The notes beneath the pieces were generated by a model. The model ran no database searches. It had not been told where the DNA came from and worked only from the letters and a program-made list of their open reading frames with translations. Source: JBEEJL01 sp043744215 (GTDB lineage: Bacteria > Pseudomonadota > Gammaproteobacteria > Burkholderiales > JBEEJL01). Taken from it: a stretch of DNA of 64,000 bases. The position numbers were made by a program, and so were the translations under genes. The stretch spans positions 1 to 64,000 of the forward strand of contig JAYTVC010000033.1 of the NCBI GenBank assembly GCA_043744215.1. Reading direction: 5' to 3'. The first letter of the stretch is position 1. The number at the start of each line of letters is the position of its first letter. Of this stretch, positions 35,511 to 43,768 are shown piece after piece.

Positions 35511-36638
35511 ATGATTACTAACAAACTTTCACCATTGTACTTTATCGGACGGCAAGCCAGAACAGCGGCCATTGGTTTGGTGCTGGCAGCATCGGCCGGT
35601 TTAACCACGGCGGCCCATGCGGCGGGCGCGGTCTATACCTTAACCAACGCGGCAGCGGGCAACGCCGTCGCCGTATTTAACCGTGCCGATAACGGCACAC
35701 TCACGGCAGCCGGGCAAGTCGCCACCAATGGTCTTGGCACGGGCACCGGCCTTGGCAATCAGGGCGCGCTGGTGATGAGCAAAAATGGCAAGTGGATGTT
35801 CGCCGTGAATGCGGGCAGTAACGATATCTCCGTGTTCTCGACGCAAAACGGCTTGACGCTGATCGGCAAAACGCCTTCCGGCGGCGTGTTGCCGGTAAGC
35901 GTCACCACTCACGACGATTTGGTTTACGTGTTGAATGGCGGCGGCACCAACAACATCACCGGCTTCACCATCGGTGAGTGGGGGCAATTGACGCCGATCG
36001 CCGGCTCCACCAAGTCGCTCAGCGCCGCCAGCACCGGCCCGGCCCAGGTGGAATTCAGCAACGACGGCGAAGTGTTGGTGGTGACAGAAAAAGCCACCAA
36101 CAAAATCGATTTGTATCGTGTTGAAAACGGCGTCGCCAATGGCCCGGCCGTGCGTGATTCTGTCGGCGCCACGCCGTTCGGCTTTGCCTTCGACAAGCGC
36201 GATCATTTGATTGTGTCTGAAGCCTTTGGAGGCGCAGCGGGCAAGAGCGCGCTATCGTCGTACAACATTCTCGAAGAAAGCGCCGCGCTGCAAACCGTAA
36301 CGCCGTCGGCGGCAACAACCCAGACCGCAGCATGCTGGGTTGTCGTCACTAAAAACGGCAGATACACCTATACTACCAATACCGGCAGTGGCAACATTTC
36401 CGGCTATCGCGTAGATAAAGACGGCCGCCTCACAGGGCTGAACGCCAACGGTATCACCGGCGTGACCGGTGCAGGCCCGACGGATCTGGCACTGAGCCGC
36501 AACAGCAAGTTTCTTTATGCGCTCACACCGGGCAATGGCTCGATCACGGCTTTCGGCGTGGCGGCTGACGGCTCGTTGTCGAATCTGGGCGTTGTAAGCG
36601 GCTTGCCCGCACGCGGCACGGGCTTGATCGCACGCTAA
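35511..36638 (+). CDS. Secreted lactonase-like beta-propeller protein
   Basis: 375 residues. ATG at 35511 with GGAGAGGA upstream; the earlier ATG at 35457 is dismissed. Signal peptide cleaved after AAHAAG. The mature part is a seven-blade-type beta-propeller of the Pgl/lactonase (DUF2394) family, with repeats of VYTLTNAAAGNAVAVFNR / FAVNAGSNDISVFSTQ / YTYTTNTGSGNISGYRV. Ends near GLIAR. Catalysis is not proven; many members are surface or periplasmic proteins. Followed by a terminator hairpin. Confidence 0.85.
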   Translation: MITNKLSPLYFIGRQARTAAIGLVLAASAGLTTAAHAAGAVYTLTNAAAGNAVAVFNRADNGTLTAAGQVATNGLGTGTGLGNQGALVMSKNGKWMFAVNAGSNDISVFSTQNGLTLIGKTPSGGVLPVSVTTHDDLVYVLNGGGTNNITGFTIGEWGQLTPIAGSTKSLSAASTGPAQVEFSNDGEVLVVTEKATNKIDLYRVENGVANGPAVRDSVGATPFGFAFDKRDHLIVSEAFGGAAGKSALSSYNILEESAALQTVTPSAATTQTAACWVVVTKNGRYTYTTNTGSGNISGYRVDKDGRLTGLNANGITGVTGAGPTDLALSRNSKFLYALTPGNGSITAFGVAADGSLSNLGVVSGLPARGTGLIAR

Positions 36639-36669
36639 CACGGGCGTATTGAGTATTGCAGTAACGGGC

Positions 36670-36698
36670 ACAGCGGTTGACACCGCTGTGTCTTTTTG
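36670..36698 (+). terminator. Terminator hairpin after lactonase-like gene
   Basis: ACAGCGGT/ACCGCTGT with TGAC loop at 36670-36689, then the T-rich start of the tandem repeat. Stem 8 bp. Confidence 0.75.
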
Positions 36699-36746
36699 TC
36701 TTTTTGTCTTTTTGTCTTTTTGTCATTTTGTCATTTTGTCATTTTG
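36691..36746. repeat. 8-bp tandem repeat (TCTTTTTG x4, TCATTTTG x3)
   Basis: Seven exact 8-bp units, 56 bases in all, directly followed by AAGGAG and the ATG of the DUF302 gene at 36760. A unit number not divisible into codon frames is irrelevant here because it is non-coding. Such octamer repeats are prone to slipped-strand changes. Confidence 0.95.
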
Positions 36747-36759
36747 AAGGAGTGATGTC

Positions 36760-37209
36760 ATGAAAAAAAGTTGCCTGATTATTATCAGTTTATTTTTCTC
36801 GTTATCCGTGCTCGCCGCAGACAACGGCATGGTCGCAAAATCGAGCAAATATTCCGTCGCGGAAACCATGGACCGTTTCGAAGCAGAAGCAAAGTCCAAA
36901 GGTTTCGCCGTCGTAGCCCGCGTCGATCACGCCGCTGCCGCAGAAAAAGCCGGATTGAAAATGCCGCCTAGTCAATTATTAATTTTTGGCAATCCCAAAG
37001 GTGGCACGCCGTTGATGCTGGCTGCACCCACAGTGGCGATAGATTTACCTTTGAAAGCCCTCGCGTGGCAAGACGGCGAGGGTAAAGTATTTTTAGGCTT
37101 TAACTCGACCGGCTATTTGAAATCGCGACACGACATCACGGGCAAGGATGATGCGCTGAAAATTATGGAAGGCGTGATGAATGGCATGGCGGAGAAGGCG
37201 GTGGAATGA
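36760..37209 (+). CDS. DUF302-domain secreted protein
   Basis: 149 residues with a signal peptide (MKKSCLIIISLFFSLSVLAA). Mature DUF302 fold: SKYSVAETMDRFEAEAKSKGFAVVARVDHAAAAEKAGL, then MPPSQLLIFGNPKGGTPLMLAAPTVAIDLPLKALAW. DUF302 proteins are periplasmic or membrane-linked and of uncertain role (some link to metal or stress). AAGGAG precedes the start. The upstream tandem repeat is the notable feature. Confidence 0.9.
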   Translation: MKKSCLIIISLFFSLSVLAADNGMVAKSSKYSVAETMDRFEAEAKSKGFAVVARVDHAAAAEKAGLKMPPSQLLIFGNPKGGTPLMLAAPTVAIDLPLKALAWQDGEGKVFLGFNSTGYLKSRHDITGKDDALKIMEGVMNGMAEKAVE

Positions 37210-37282
37210 AGTTTAATGGATGTGGCAGGTCGGCAAAGGGTTGCTGACGCAGGTTAGCGTGCAAAGCAATGTCGCAGGCAGC

Positions 37283-39304
37283 CTATCGCCTCGTCCACAT
37301 GCCTAACTTGAAATCCGGCGTATCGTAAAATGGTTTCCAGTAATATTGCGGCGAGATTGCCGCGTTCAGCTTCGCCCAGGTCGCCGGGTCTTTGTTGTCG
37401 TGGGTGTTCCAGATGACGTATTGCACGTTGCTTGCGTAGAGCCAACTGATGCATTCGGGTTTGTTGCCGGTAAAAAATTCGTTAATGTCATTTTGCAGCA
37501 GGCGCGATTGGGGCGAGTCGCCTTTCCAGTTTCGCAAATGTTCAGGCCAGCCCATGAGCACCGGTTGGCCGGCAAACAGCGATAGCGCGGTGCTGGACGA
37601 ATACGCCCCGCCCTGCATGCTTTCAAGCGAGATGCCCTGCGGCTGTGCGCGCAGCCAGGTGATCATGTCGCGCACGGCGAAATTGTTCTGATGCGACAGC
37701 CAGTGATGACCGCTGAGTTTGCCGACGCTGGTTTTAGGCGCAAAAATCGCGTGACGCGCCAGATCATACCCATGCGTCGAGACGAGCAACAGTGTTGTCA
37801 CCGTGCCCCAGCGGATAATTTTTGAATCGGCTGAAAGATTGACCGCACCAAGGCCGACGATGCCGATGGCGTAAATCCATGACCACCATTTGAGTGTGGT
37901 GTTGAAGCGCGAGTAAATGCCGCCGTTGGCGTCGTTGACGAAACCCAATTCGGTCATGCCGAAAATGATGATGATGACCGAGCACATGATCAGCGCGAAC
38001 GCGCGCACGCGCGTCTGAAACAAAGCCAGCGTCGTCAATACCAGCAACGGCCACATGACCACCAGCACTTTGATCACGGATGCGCGAAGGCTCGCGTCCA
38101 TCCATACCCAGGTGACACCTTTGCTGCGCTGGGAAAAGCCCGCAAGAAAAGGCAACAGCAGCAGGAACCCCAGCGCGAGGCCGCTGCCGAGTGCTTTCCA
38201 GTCCGGTTTTTGTTTTCGCCATAGCGCGACGGCAATCCAGATGCCGACCAATAAAGCCTGAGTCGGGAATGTCCAGGTGTTTGCCGCCAGCGTGAGCGGG
38301 ATGGTCAGTGCCATGAGCCCTTGCAACCGTTGCGCTTGTTTGGCGCTTTCATCCGTATTCGCATGCTTCGTTTTGCGTTCAAGCAACGCAATGCAGGCGA
38401 TGCCAAGCAACAACAGCAACATGCCCGCACGGTCGGCGTGATAGTCGCCGATGTAAATCCAGTGGGCGAGGGTGACCACGGGCAGGTCAGGTGTGCGCAC
38501 GCCGTTGGCGGCGACCAGTGGCGGGATGACGGATTTACCGAACTCGGTGTTGATGCGCTCTTCGTACAAACCGATGAAGCGGGCATTGGCCCATAACGCT
38601 GAAGTGGCGTCAGCATGAATGGCACTGGCGGATGAGTTGTCGCCCTTCACCAGAAAATGATACAGCGGCGAAATGCCCGTGCCGCCCAGCACAAATGCAC
38701 ACATTACCAACGCCGTTGCGTAACGCCGCCCGGCGCAAAAATGATCGACGATGAACCACGCCGTGCTGATGAGCAAGGCATGCAAAATGATCATCGCGAA
38801 TTGGTATGTCGTGCCCGCATCCAAACCGAACAAGCGCCCGAGCAGGCCTGCCGCGTAGTGAATAATCGCGTAATAATAATCAAATCGGTGGGGTGGCAGC
38901 CAGTTGTCCGGCGGCGGCAAGGTTACGCCGGGCAAATAGTTGCTGATAAAAAACAGATCGGTAATATTTTCCGACGTGGGCGAGATGTCGGGGAACACCA
39001 GCCGCCACGCGAGCGCATAGGCAAAGGCCAGGCTAAACGCGATGATGCCGCGTTGAAAGCTGAGGATGAGCGCGCGGTTTGCATAGAGGGACCAGGTTGC
39101 GGCGACAGTCAGCAATGGCCACAGCCAGAAAATTTTTCCCAGTCCGAAAAAATGTTCGATGAAAAAAAGCAGCAACACCAAACCGATGATGCCGGCATTC
39201 AAGGCGAGGACAAAGTGTGGCAGCTTGCGCGAAACCGCGAGGCCGAGACCAATCAGGTTGGTGAGAATCAGCCCCGTTATCAGCAAGTATAAAATCAGGT
39301 TCAT
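37283..39304 (-). CDS. DUF2298-type polytopic membrane protein
   Basis: 673 residues with 12 or so transmembrane helices. The RFDYYYAI motif (140-147) marks the DUF2298/YYY family, first seen in Chloroflexi and archaea, resembling glycosyltransferase-like membrane enzymes. Another conserved part is HFDYYYAIIHYAAG-type with following loops. It ends in a soluble C-terminal stretch (SLESMQGGAYSSSTALSLFAGQPV). Function unknown; polysaccharide or lipid-linked sugar chemistry is speculative. It lies 30 bases downstream of the phosphomannomutase gene. Confidence 0.82.
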   Translation of the reverse strand: MNLILYLLITGLILTNLIGLGLAVSRKLPHFVLALNAGIIGLVLLLFFIEHFFGLGKIFWLWPLLTVAATWSLYANRALILSFQRGIIAFSLAFAYALAWRLVFPDISPTSENITDLFFISNYLPGVTLPPPDNWLPPHRFDYYYAIIHYAAGLLGRLFGLDAGTTYQFAMIILHALLISTAWFIVDHFCAGRRYATALVMCAFVLGGTGISPLYHFLVKGDNSSASAIHADATSALWANARFIGLYEERINTEFGKSVIPPLVAANGVRTPDLPVVTLAHWIYIGDYHADRAGMLLLLLGIACIALLERKTKHANTDESAKQAQRLQGLMALTIPLTLAANTWTFPTQALLVGIWIAVALWRKQKPDWKALGSGLALGFLLLLPFLAGFSQRSKGVTWVWMDASLRASVIKVLVVMWPLLVLTTLALFQTRVRAFALIMCSVIIIIFGMTELGFVNDANGGIYSRFNTTLKWWSWIYAIGIVGLGAVNLSADSKIIRWGTVTTLLLVSTHGYDLARHAIFAPKTSVGKLSGHHWLSHQNNFAVRDMITWLRAQPQGISLESMQGGAYSSSTALSLFAGQPVLMGWPEHLRNWKGDSPQSRLLQNDINEFFTGNKPECISWLYASNVQYVIWNTHDNKDPATWAKLNAAISPQYYWKPFYDTPDFKLGMWTRR

Positions 39305-39334
39305 GATTATTGTTTTGCCTGAAAATAACGCAAG

Positions 39335-40711
39335 TTAGAACGGCAATACCGCATCCGGTTTGGCCGTGAGTATCACGCGGCGAAAATCATTTTGAATGCG
39401 CTTGATCGCAGCATCGTTGTCGGCTTCGAATCGCAACACGATAACCGGCGTAGTGTTGGACGAACGCGCAAGGCCGAAGCCGTCGGCGTATTCCACGCGC
39501 AGGCCGTCGATGGTGATAATTTCTTTTTCGTTGGTGAATTTTGCTTCTTTTTGTAACTTATTGATTATAATGAAATTTTCACCTTCTTCCAGTTTGATTT
39601 GCAGCTCCGGTGTCGACACCGCGTCGGGCAAATCATGCAAGGTTGCATCGATGTCGTTTACGCCACTTAAAATTTCCAGCAAGCGCGCGCCTGCGTAGAG
39701 CCCGTCGTCAAAACCGTACCAGCGTTCTTTGAAAAAAACATGGCCGCTCATTTCGCCAGCGAGCGCAGCACCCGTTTGTTTCATTTTTGATTTGACCAAT
39801 GAGTGGCCGGTCTTCCACATGGTGGCTTTGCCGCCATGTTTTTCGATCCACGGTTTCAAGTTGCGCGTGCATTTCACGTCGTAGATAATTTCCGCGCCCG
39901 CGTTACGCGACAACACGTCGGCAGCGAACAACATCAGTTGCCGGTCGGGATAAATCACGCTGCCGTTTTTGGTGACTACGCCTAAACGATCGCCATCGCC
40001 GTCGAAGGCGAGGCCGATTTCCGCATCGGAATTTTTTAGTGCATGGATCAAGTCTTCGAGATTCTCCAGTTGTGACGGATCAGGATGATGGTTGGGGAAG
40101 GTGCCGTCCACCTCGCAAAATAATTCCGTTACGTCACAGCCGAGTTTGCGGTACAGTGCGGGTGCAAATGCACCAGGCGAGCCGTTGCCGCAATCGACGA
40201 TGATTTTCATTTTGCGTTTCAGTTTCACATCATTCGCAATGCGGTTGATGTAATCGTCGACGATATTTTTTTGTGCATAACCGCCTGCGCCGTGGACGAG
40301 ATCGCCGGTCTCAATGCGGGTGCGCAGCGACTGGATGGTGTCGTTCGCTAACGTCTCTCCGGCGATCACCATTTTTAAACCGTTGTAATCAGGCGGGTTG
40401 TGCGAGCCGGTGACCATCACGCAGGAGTTCGCGTTTAAGTGATACGCGCCGAAATATACAATCGGCGTGGCCACCATGCCAATGTCGATGACGTGAATGC
40501 CGCTTTTCTGGATGCCGCGTGCGAGGGCCGCGGATAGATCGGGGCCGGACAAGCGTCCATCGCGGCCAATCACCATTGCGGTTTGTTTGCGTGCAACGGC
40601 TTCGGAGCCGAGCGCGTGGCCGATGGCTTCGACGATTTCCGGTGTCAGTGTTTTGCCGACAATGCCGCGGATGTCATAGGCTTTAAAAATTTCTTTGGGC
40701 AGACTGGTCAT
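39335..40711 (-). CDS. Phosphomannomutase/phosphoglucomutase
   Basis: 458 residues from the ATG at 40711 (MTSLPKEIFKAYDIRG); an upstream extension to 40825 is not coding. Alpha-D-phosphohexomutase: catalytic Ser103 in TGSHNPPDYNG, metal-binding DGDGDR (237-242), sugar-specificity loop GEMSGHVFF and phosphate-binding RSSNTTPVIVLRFEA. AlgC/ManB-type dual activity is likely. It supplies sugar nucleotides for the outer envelope. Contains a dispersed AATCAA element in its coding region. Confidence 0.95.
   Translation of the reverse strand: MTSLPKEIFKAYDIRGIVGKTLTPEIVEAIGHALGSEAVARKQTAMVIGRDGRLSGPDLSAALARGIQKSGIHVIDIGMVATPIVYFGAYHLNANSCVMVTGSHNPPDYNGLKMVIAGETLANDTIQSLRTRIETGDLVHGAGGYAQKNIVDDYINRIANDVKLKRKMKIIVDCGNGSPGAFAPALYRKLGCDVTELFCEVDGTFPNHHPDPSQLENLEDLIHALKNSDAEIGLAFDGDGDRLGVVTKNGSVIYPDRQLMLFAADVLSRNAGAEIIYDVKCTRNLKPWIEKHGGKATMWKTGHSLVKSKMKQTGAALAGEMSGHVFFKERWYGFDDGLYAGARLLEILSGVNDIDATLHDLPDAVSTPELQIKLEEGENFIIINKLQKEAKFTNEKEIITIDGLRVEYADGFGLARSSNTTPVIVLRFEADNDAAIKRIQNDFRRVILTAKPDAVLPF
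39554..39566 (-). repeat. Dispersed AATCAAnnnnTTA element, copy 10 (inside phosphomannomutase gene)
   Basis: Core AATCAATAAGTTA with TTCATTAT upstream, read in the coding frame as FIIINKLQ, the same frame as copy 8. Confidence 0.5.
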
Positions 40712-40779
40712 GGCGTGCAGGCTCGGAGTTGAATGGCCGATGATTATACCGGCAGGCGCGACTGCGTTGCCACCCATGT

Positions 40780-41742
40780 TCAGATCTGGTTTTGAAAAAA
40801 AGTCATGAGCCGCTGCGGCAGCCAACGCGAATGGCCGGGGAAATTCCCGCCGACAAAACCCACATGGCCGCCATCGTCGGGAAATTCGCCTACCACCATC
40901 GGCGACAATTCATCCGCCGCCGGCAGGGCCGCAGCAGGCAAAAACGGATCGTTGCGCGCGTTGATCAGCAAAGTGGGAACGGTAATGTGTCGCAGCCACG
41001 GCTTGCTGCTGGCGCGGGTCCAGTAATCATCGGTGTCCTTGAAGCCATGCAGCGGCGCGGTGACCACATCGTCAAACTCGCGCAGGGTGCGCGAGCGGCG
41101 CATGGCCGCGATATCAAACATGTCCGGATGCATGCGCAATTTCAGTTCGGATTTGCGTTTTAGCGTGGACAGAAAATTTTTGGTATAGATGAGGTTGAAG
41201 CCGCTGCCTAACGCATCGCCTGCCGCCATTAAATCTACCGGTGCGGAAACGGATACCGCGGCGCGGATAATTTTATTCGCTTCATGCTGTTGCTCGCCTA
41301 GCCATTTCAACAGCGCATTTCCACCCAGCGATACGCCGGCTGAATAGATGGGTGCTTCAGAAAATTGTTGTTTCAGTCGCCGCAGAATCCAGTCGATTTC
41401 CGCCGAATCGCCCGAATGGTAGGCGCGCGGCAGGCGGTTCAGCTCGCCGCTGCAACCGCGAAAATGGACCACCACGCCGTTCCATTTTTTTTCTTGCGCG
41501 GCCGCCATGAGATGAAGGGCGTAGGGGCTGGCCGAACTGCCTTCAAGCCCGTGAAACAAAACCACCAGCGGTGATTTTTTATCTCCTTCAACCCAATCCA
41601 CGTCAATAAAATCGCCATCCGGCGTATCCCAACGTTCGCGCTTATAGGTCACGGCCGGTTTGGCCGGAATGAAGTACGCGTAAAGGGTTTGGATTTGCCC
41701 GCCCCTGAGCCAGCGCGGTGGGGTGAAAGTACCGTTGATCAT
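40780..41742 (-). CDS. yheT: YheT-family alpha/beta hydrolase
   Basis: 320 residues from the ATG at 41742 (MINGTFTPPRWLRGG). The frame is open to 41805, but the extension runs through a terminator hairpin, so it is rejected. YheT hallmarks: LVVLFHGLEGSSASPYA, HFRGCSGELNRLPRAYHSGD and GVSLGGNALLKWLGE (nucleophile Ser138). DDGGHVGFVGG holds the catalytic His. Substrate not known; lipid or ester hydrolysis is expected. Confidence 0.93.
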   Translation of the reverse strand: MINGTFTPPRWLRGGQIQTLYAYFIPAKPAVTYKRERWDTPDGDFIDVDWVEGDKKSPLVVLFHGLEGSSASPYALHLMAAAQEKKWNGVVVHFRGCSGELNRLPRAYHSGDSAEIDWILRRLKQQFSEAPIYSAGVSLGGNALLKWLGEQQHEANKIIRAAVSVSAPVDLMAAGDALGSGFNLIYTKNFLSTLKRKSELKLRMHPDMFDIAAMRRSRTLREFDDVVTAPLHGFKDTDDYWTRASSKPWLRHITVPTLLINARNDPFLPAAALPAADELSPMVVGEFPDDGGHVGFVGGNFPGHSRWLPQRLMTFFQNQI

Positions 41743-41761
41743 GTTTGATGTTTTCCAAAAT

Positions 41762-41789
41762 AAAAAGGCAGCGCGCGCTGCCTTTTTTT
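41762..41789. terminator. Rho-independent terminator of the small cupin gene
   Basis: TAAAAAGGCAGCGCGCGCTGCCTTTTTTT: AAAAAGGCAGCGC/GCGCTGCCTTTTT stem. It lies between the small cupin gene and yheT; the start of yheT is downstream of it. Confidence 0.85.
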
Positions 41790-41818
41790 CCAAACCTCGC
41801 GACAAATCGCCAGTGAAT

Positions 41819-42232
41819 CTATCGTTTGCTTCGGATGTACAGCAATACGCCCGCCGTTGTAGTTAATAATTTTCCCGGCGCGCTGCGCGGAGTATGATGA
41901 AAATCGTCCGTCTTCAGCGGCGTGCCGTCGATACATGCTTCGCCTTCCAGCACCAGGTATTCTTCGAACTGTGCCATTAGCCGCCCCGGCAGTGTCGCAC
42001 CCGCTTCCATGCGCAGAAGGTGGGTAAACGCCTTGCCACTATCGTACAGCAATTTGATTCGGACACCGGCTATAGGAGATTGCCACGCGAGGTCAGACGC
42101 GCATGGCGCGGTATTGCGAGGAACCAATCGCTGCATAATACTTTCATGCAGCGCGGCCATTTTTTTCGGCGGCATATGCTCTGGCCGCGCTATGGCCAGA
42201 AGCAAGGTTTCTTCTATTTCTTTGGTAATCAC
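41819..42232 (-). CDS. ChrR-like cupin protein (anti-sigma-like)
   Basis: 137 residues from a GTG at 42232 with GGGGA at good spacing; the longer TTG frame begins at 42247. Residues about 45-135 form a cupin_7/ChrR-type barrel (SDLAWQSPIAGVRIKLLYDSGKAFTHLLRMEAGATLPGR). It lacks the His-rich first metal motif of ChrR, so metal binding is doubtful, and it has no ECF sigma factor next to it. The regulatory role is inference. Confidence 0.75.
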   Translation of the reverse strand: MITKEIEETLLLAIARPEHMPPKKMAALHESIMQRLVPRNTAPCASDLAWQSPIAGVRIKLLYDSGKAFTHLLRMEAGATLPGRLMAQFEEYLVLEGEACIDGTPLKTDDFHHTPRSAPGKLLTTTAGVLLYIRSKR

Positions 42233-42423
42233 GGTGTTCCCCGACAAGCAATTACGACCTCATCGCCACTGCCCCCGCAGCAACTTTTTAATGGATCGTC
42301 TACATTAACTATAGCCCGTGAATAAGCCTTTTTCCAGCCGCGCGCAGTGCAGGAGTGTGAACGATTGTAGCGGGGGTATGGCAGGGAAATCCGGCGACCT
42401 GACTTCAGCCTGTGGGCAGGTAT

Positions 42424-43242
42424 TTATTTCGGCGGCAAATCCAGAGGATACACGCCGTTGACGGCAGGGCGCCCCATGAGATTGAGGAGCGGTTCAATGT
42501 TGGCGGCTTGAGCGGGGTCGGCTTGGGCGCTGCCAGAAAATTTGAGTCCGTCTTTCAGCGCTGCACTGCCTTTGCCAGTGATTTTCAGCGGGCCGGAGAG
42601 GGTGCTGACGATAAATTCGGCAGCCGTGCCGCTGGCGCTGATGTCGGCACGATAATGGCCGAGGGGATTGACCGGCGACATGGCCAGCGCAGCGTTGCGC
42701 CATTCGAGTTGCGCTTTGCCGTTGAATTGGTTTTGTTTGATGTCGAATTGTTCAGCGGCAAGAGTCAGCGTGCCAGTCGGCTTGAGTAATTCCAGCTCGG
42801 GAAAGTTTGGTTGCAGCGCCTGGAGCAATAAGGGTGATGCAATATCAACTTTTGCGTTTCGTAATGCGACGCTACTGAAGCCTAAGCCGACCATGGCGTT
42901 GGCTGTCGCTTGCGGATCGTCGAGAGAAATTTTCCAGGCGATTTCGCCGTTGAATAATCGCGACGGCTGCCACGACCATTGCAGATTTTTCAGCGCGAGT
43001 TTGGCGACGGCATGTGCCGGCGCGGGCGGATTACTTGGCAGCGCGATCTGTAACGTGCTGGCTTTGCCGTTCCAGAACGAGCCTTCGGGGTTGTGTATAA
43101 CTATTTGATTATATTGAGTTTTTTGTAAACCCCATGCAATCAGCCAAGCGGGTGCGGAGGACAAAAACCATAGCAGAAAAAAAATTGCGCCGATCAAAAA
43201 ATGGCGCAAGCGAAATATTCGCTGTGATGTGATGGCAACCAC
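42424..43242 (-). CDS. gspN: Type II secretion system protein N
   Basis: 272 residues, GTG start. Single N-terminal transmembrane helix (FLIGAIFFLLWFLSSAPAWLIAWGL), then a periplasmic part with the GspN pattern (GTLTLAAEQFDIKQNQFNGKAQLEWRNAA; PLGHYRADISASG; VNGVYPLDLPPK). Accessory T2SS component whose absence is tolerated in many systems. Last gene of the operon. It contains a dispersed AATCAA element at 43098. Confidence 0.92.
   Translation of the reverse strand: MVAITSQRIFRLRHFLIGAIFFLLWFLSSAPAWLIAWGLQKTQYNQIVIHNPEGSFWNGKASTLQIALPSNPPAPAHAVAKLALKNLQWSWQPSRLFNGEIAWKISLDDPQATANAMVGLGFSSVALRNAKVDIASPLLLQALQPNFPELELLKPTGTLTLAAEQFDIKQNQFNGKAQLEWRNAALAMSPVNPLGHYRADISASGTAAEFIVSTLSGPLKITGKGSAALKDGLKFSGSAQADPAQAANIEPLLNLMGRPAVNGVYPLDLPPK
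43098..43110 (-). repeat. Dispersed AATCAAnnnnTTA element, copy 11 (inside gspN)
   Basis: Core AATCAAATAGTTA with ACTCAATAT upstream, read as TQYNQIVI in the coding frame, a different frame from copies 8 and 10. Confidence 0.5.
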
Positions 43243-43279
43243 GTTCAGCGTTTAACAGGCTGGGAACAAAAAATTTTGC

Positions 43280-43768
43280 TCACTTGCCCGGCCCGGAAAA
43301 AGTCGCGGCGAGTTTCACTAAGCCCGAGCCTTCTTGCAGCATATTGATTTGTGCCGAATCGACGCGGATGCCTTGCATTTGCAATTCTTTGCTCCAGCCG
43401 AGCCAATCATCAAAGCCGATGCTGGCAGAAACGACGCGCACGTGCGTGCCATCGACAGCACTGATGGAGGAAATTTTTTCGCGCAGGTTGCGCGTCTTGG
43501 CGCTGGTTTCCATCAGGTTGAGTACATTGAGATTGCTGCCGGCAGCTTTGGCGGCAAGCTTCTCCGCTTCATCGGCGTTGCCCTGAAATTGCGCGGCTGA
43601 CGAACGCAACGCCGGCAATGACTTGCGCAGTTGTGCGCGCTCGTCGGCGATGGGCTGCCACACAAAGGCATACAGCATGCCGAGCAACACCAGGCCACCT
43701 ACCGCCAGCATAATGACACGGTCGCGCGGGCTGCGTGATTGCCAATATTCGAGCAGGGCTTGTTTCAT
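43280..43768 (-). CDS. gspM: Type II secretion system protein M
   Basis: 162 residues: one helix (VIMLAVGGLVLLGMLYAFVW) at about 19-38 and a periplasmic domain that binds GspL. The N-terminal RSPRDRVIML is typical. It overlaps gspL by four bases (ATGA). Confidence 0.92.
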   Translation of the reverse strand: MKQALLEYWQSRSPRDRVIMLAVGGLVLLGMLYAFVWQPIADERAQLRKSLPALRSSAAQFQGNADEAEKLAAKAAGSNLNVLNLMETSAKTRNLREKISSISAVDGTHVRVVSASIGFDDWLGWSKELQMQGIRVDSAQINMLQEGSGLVKLAATFSGPGK

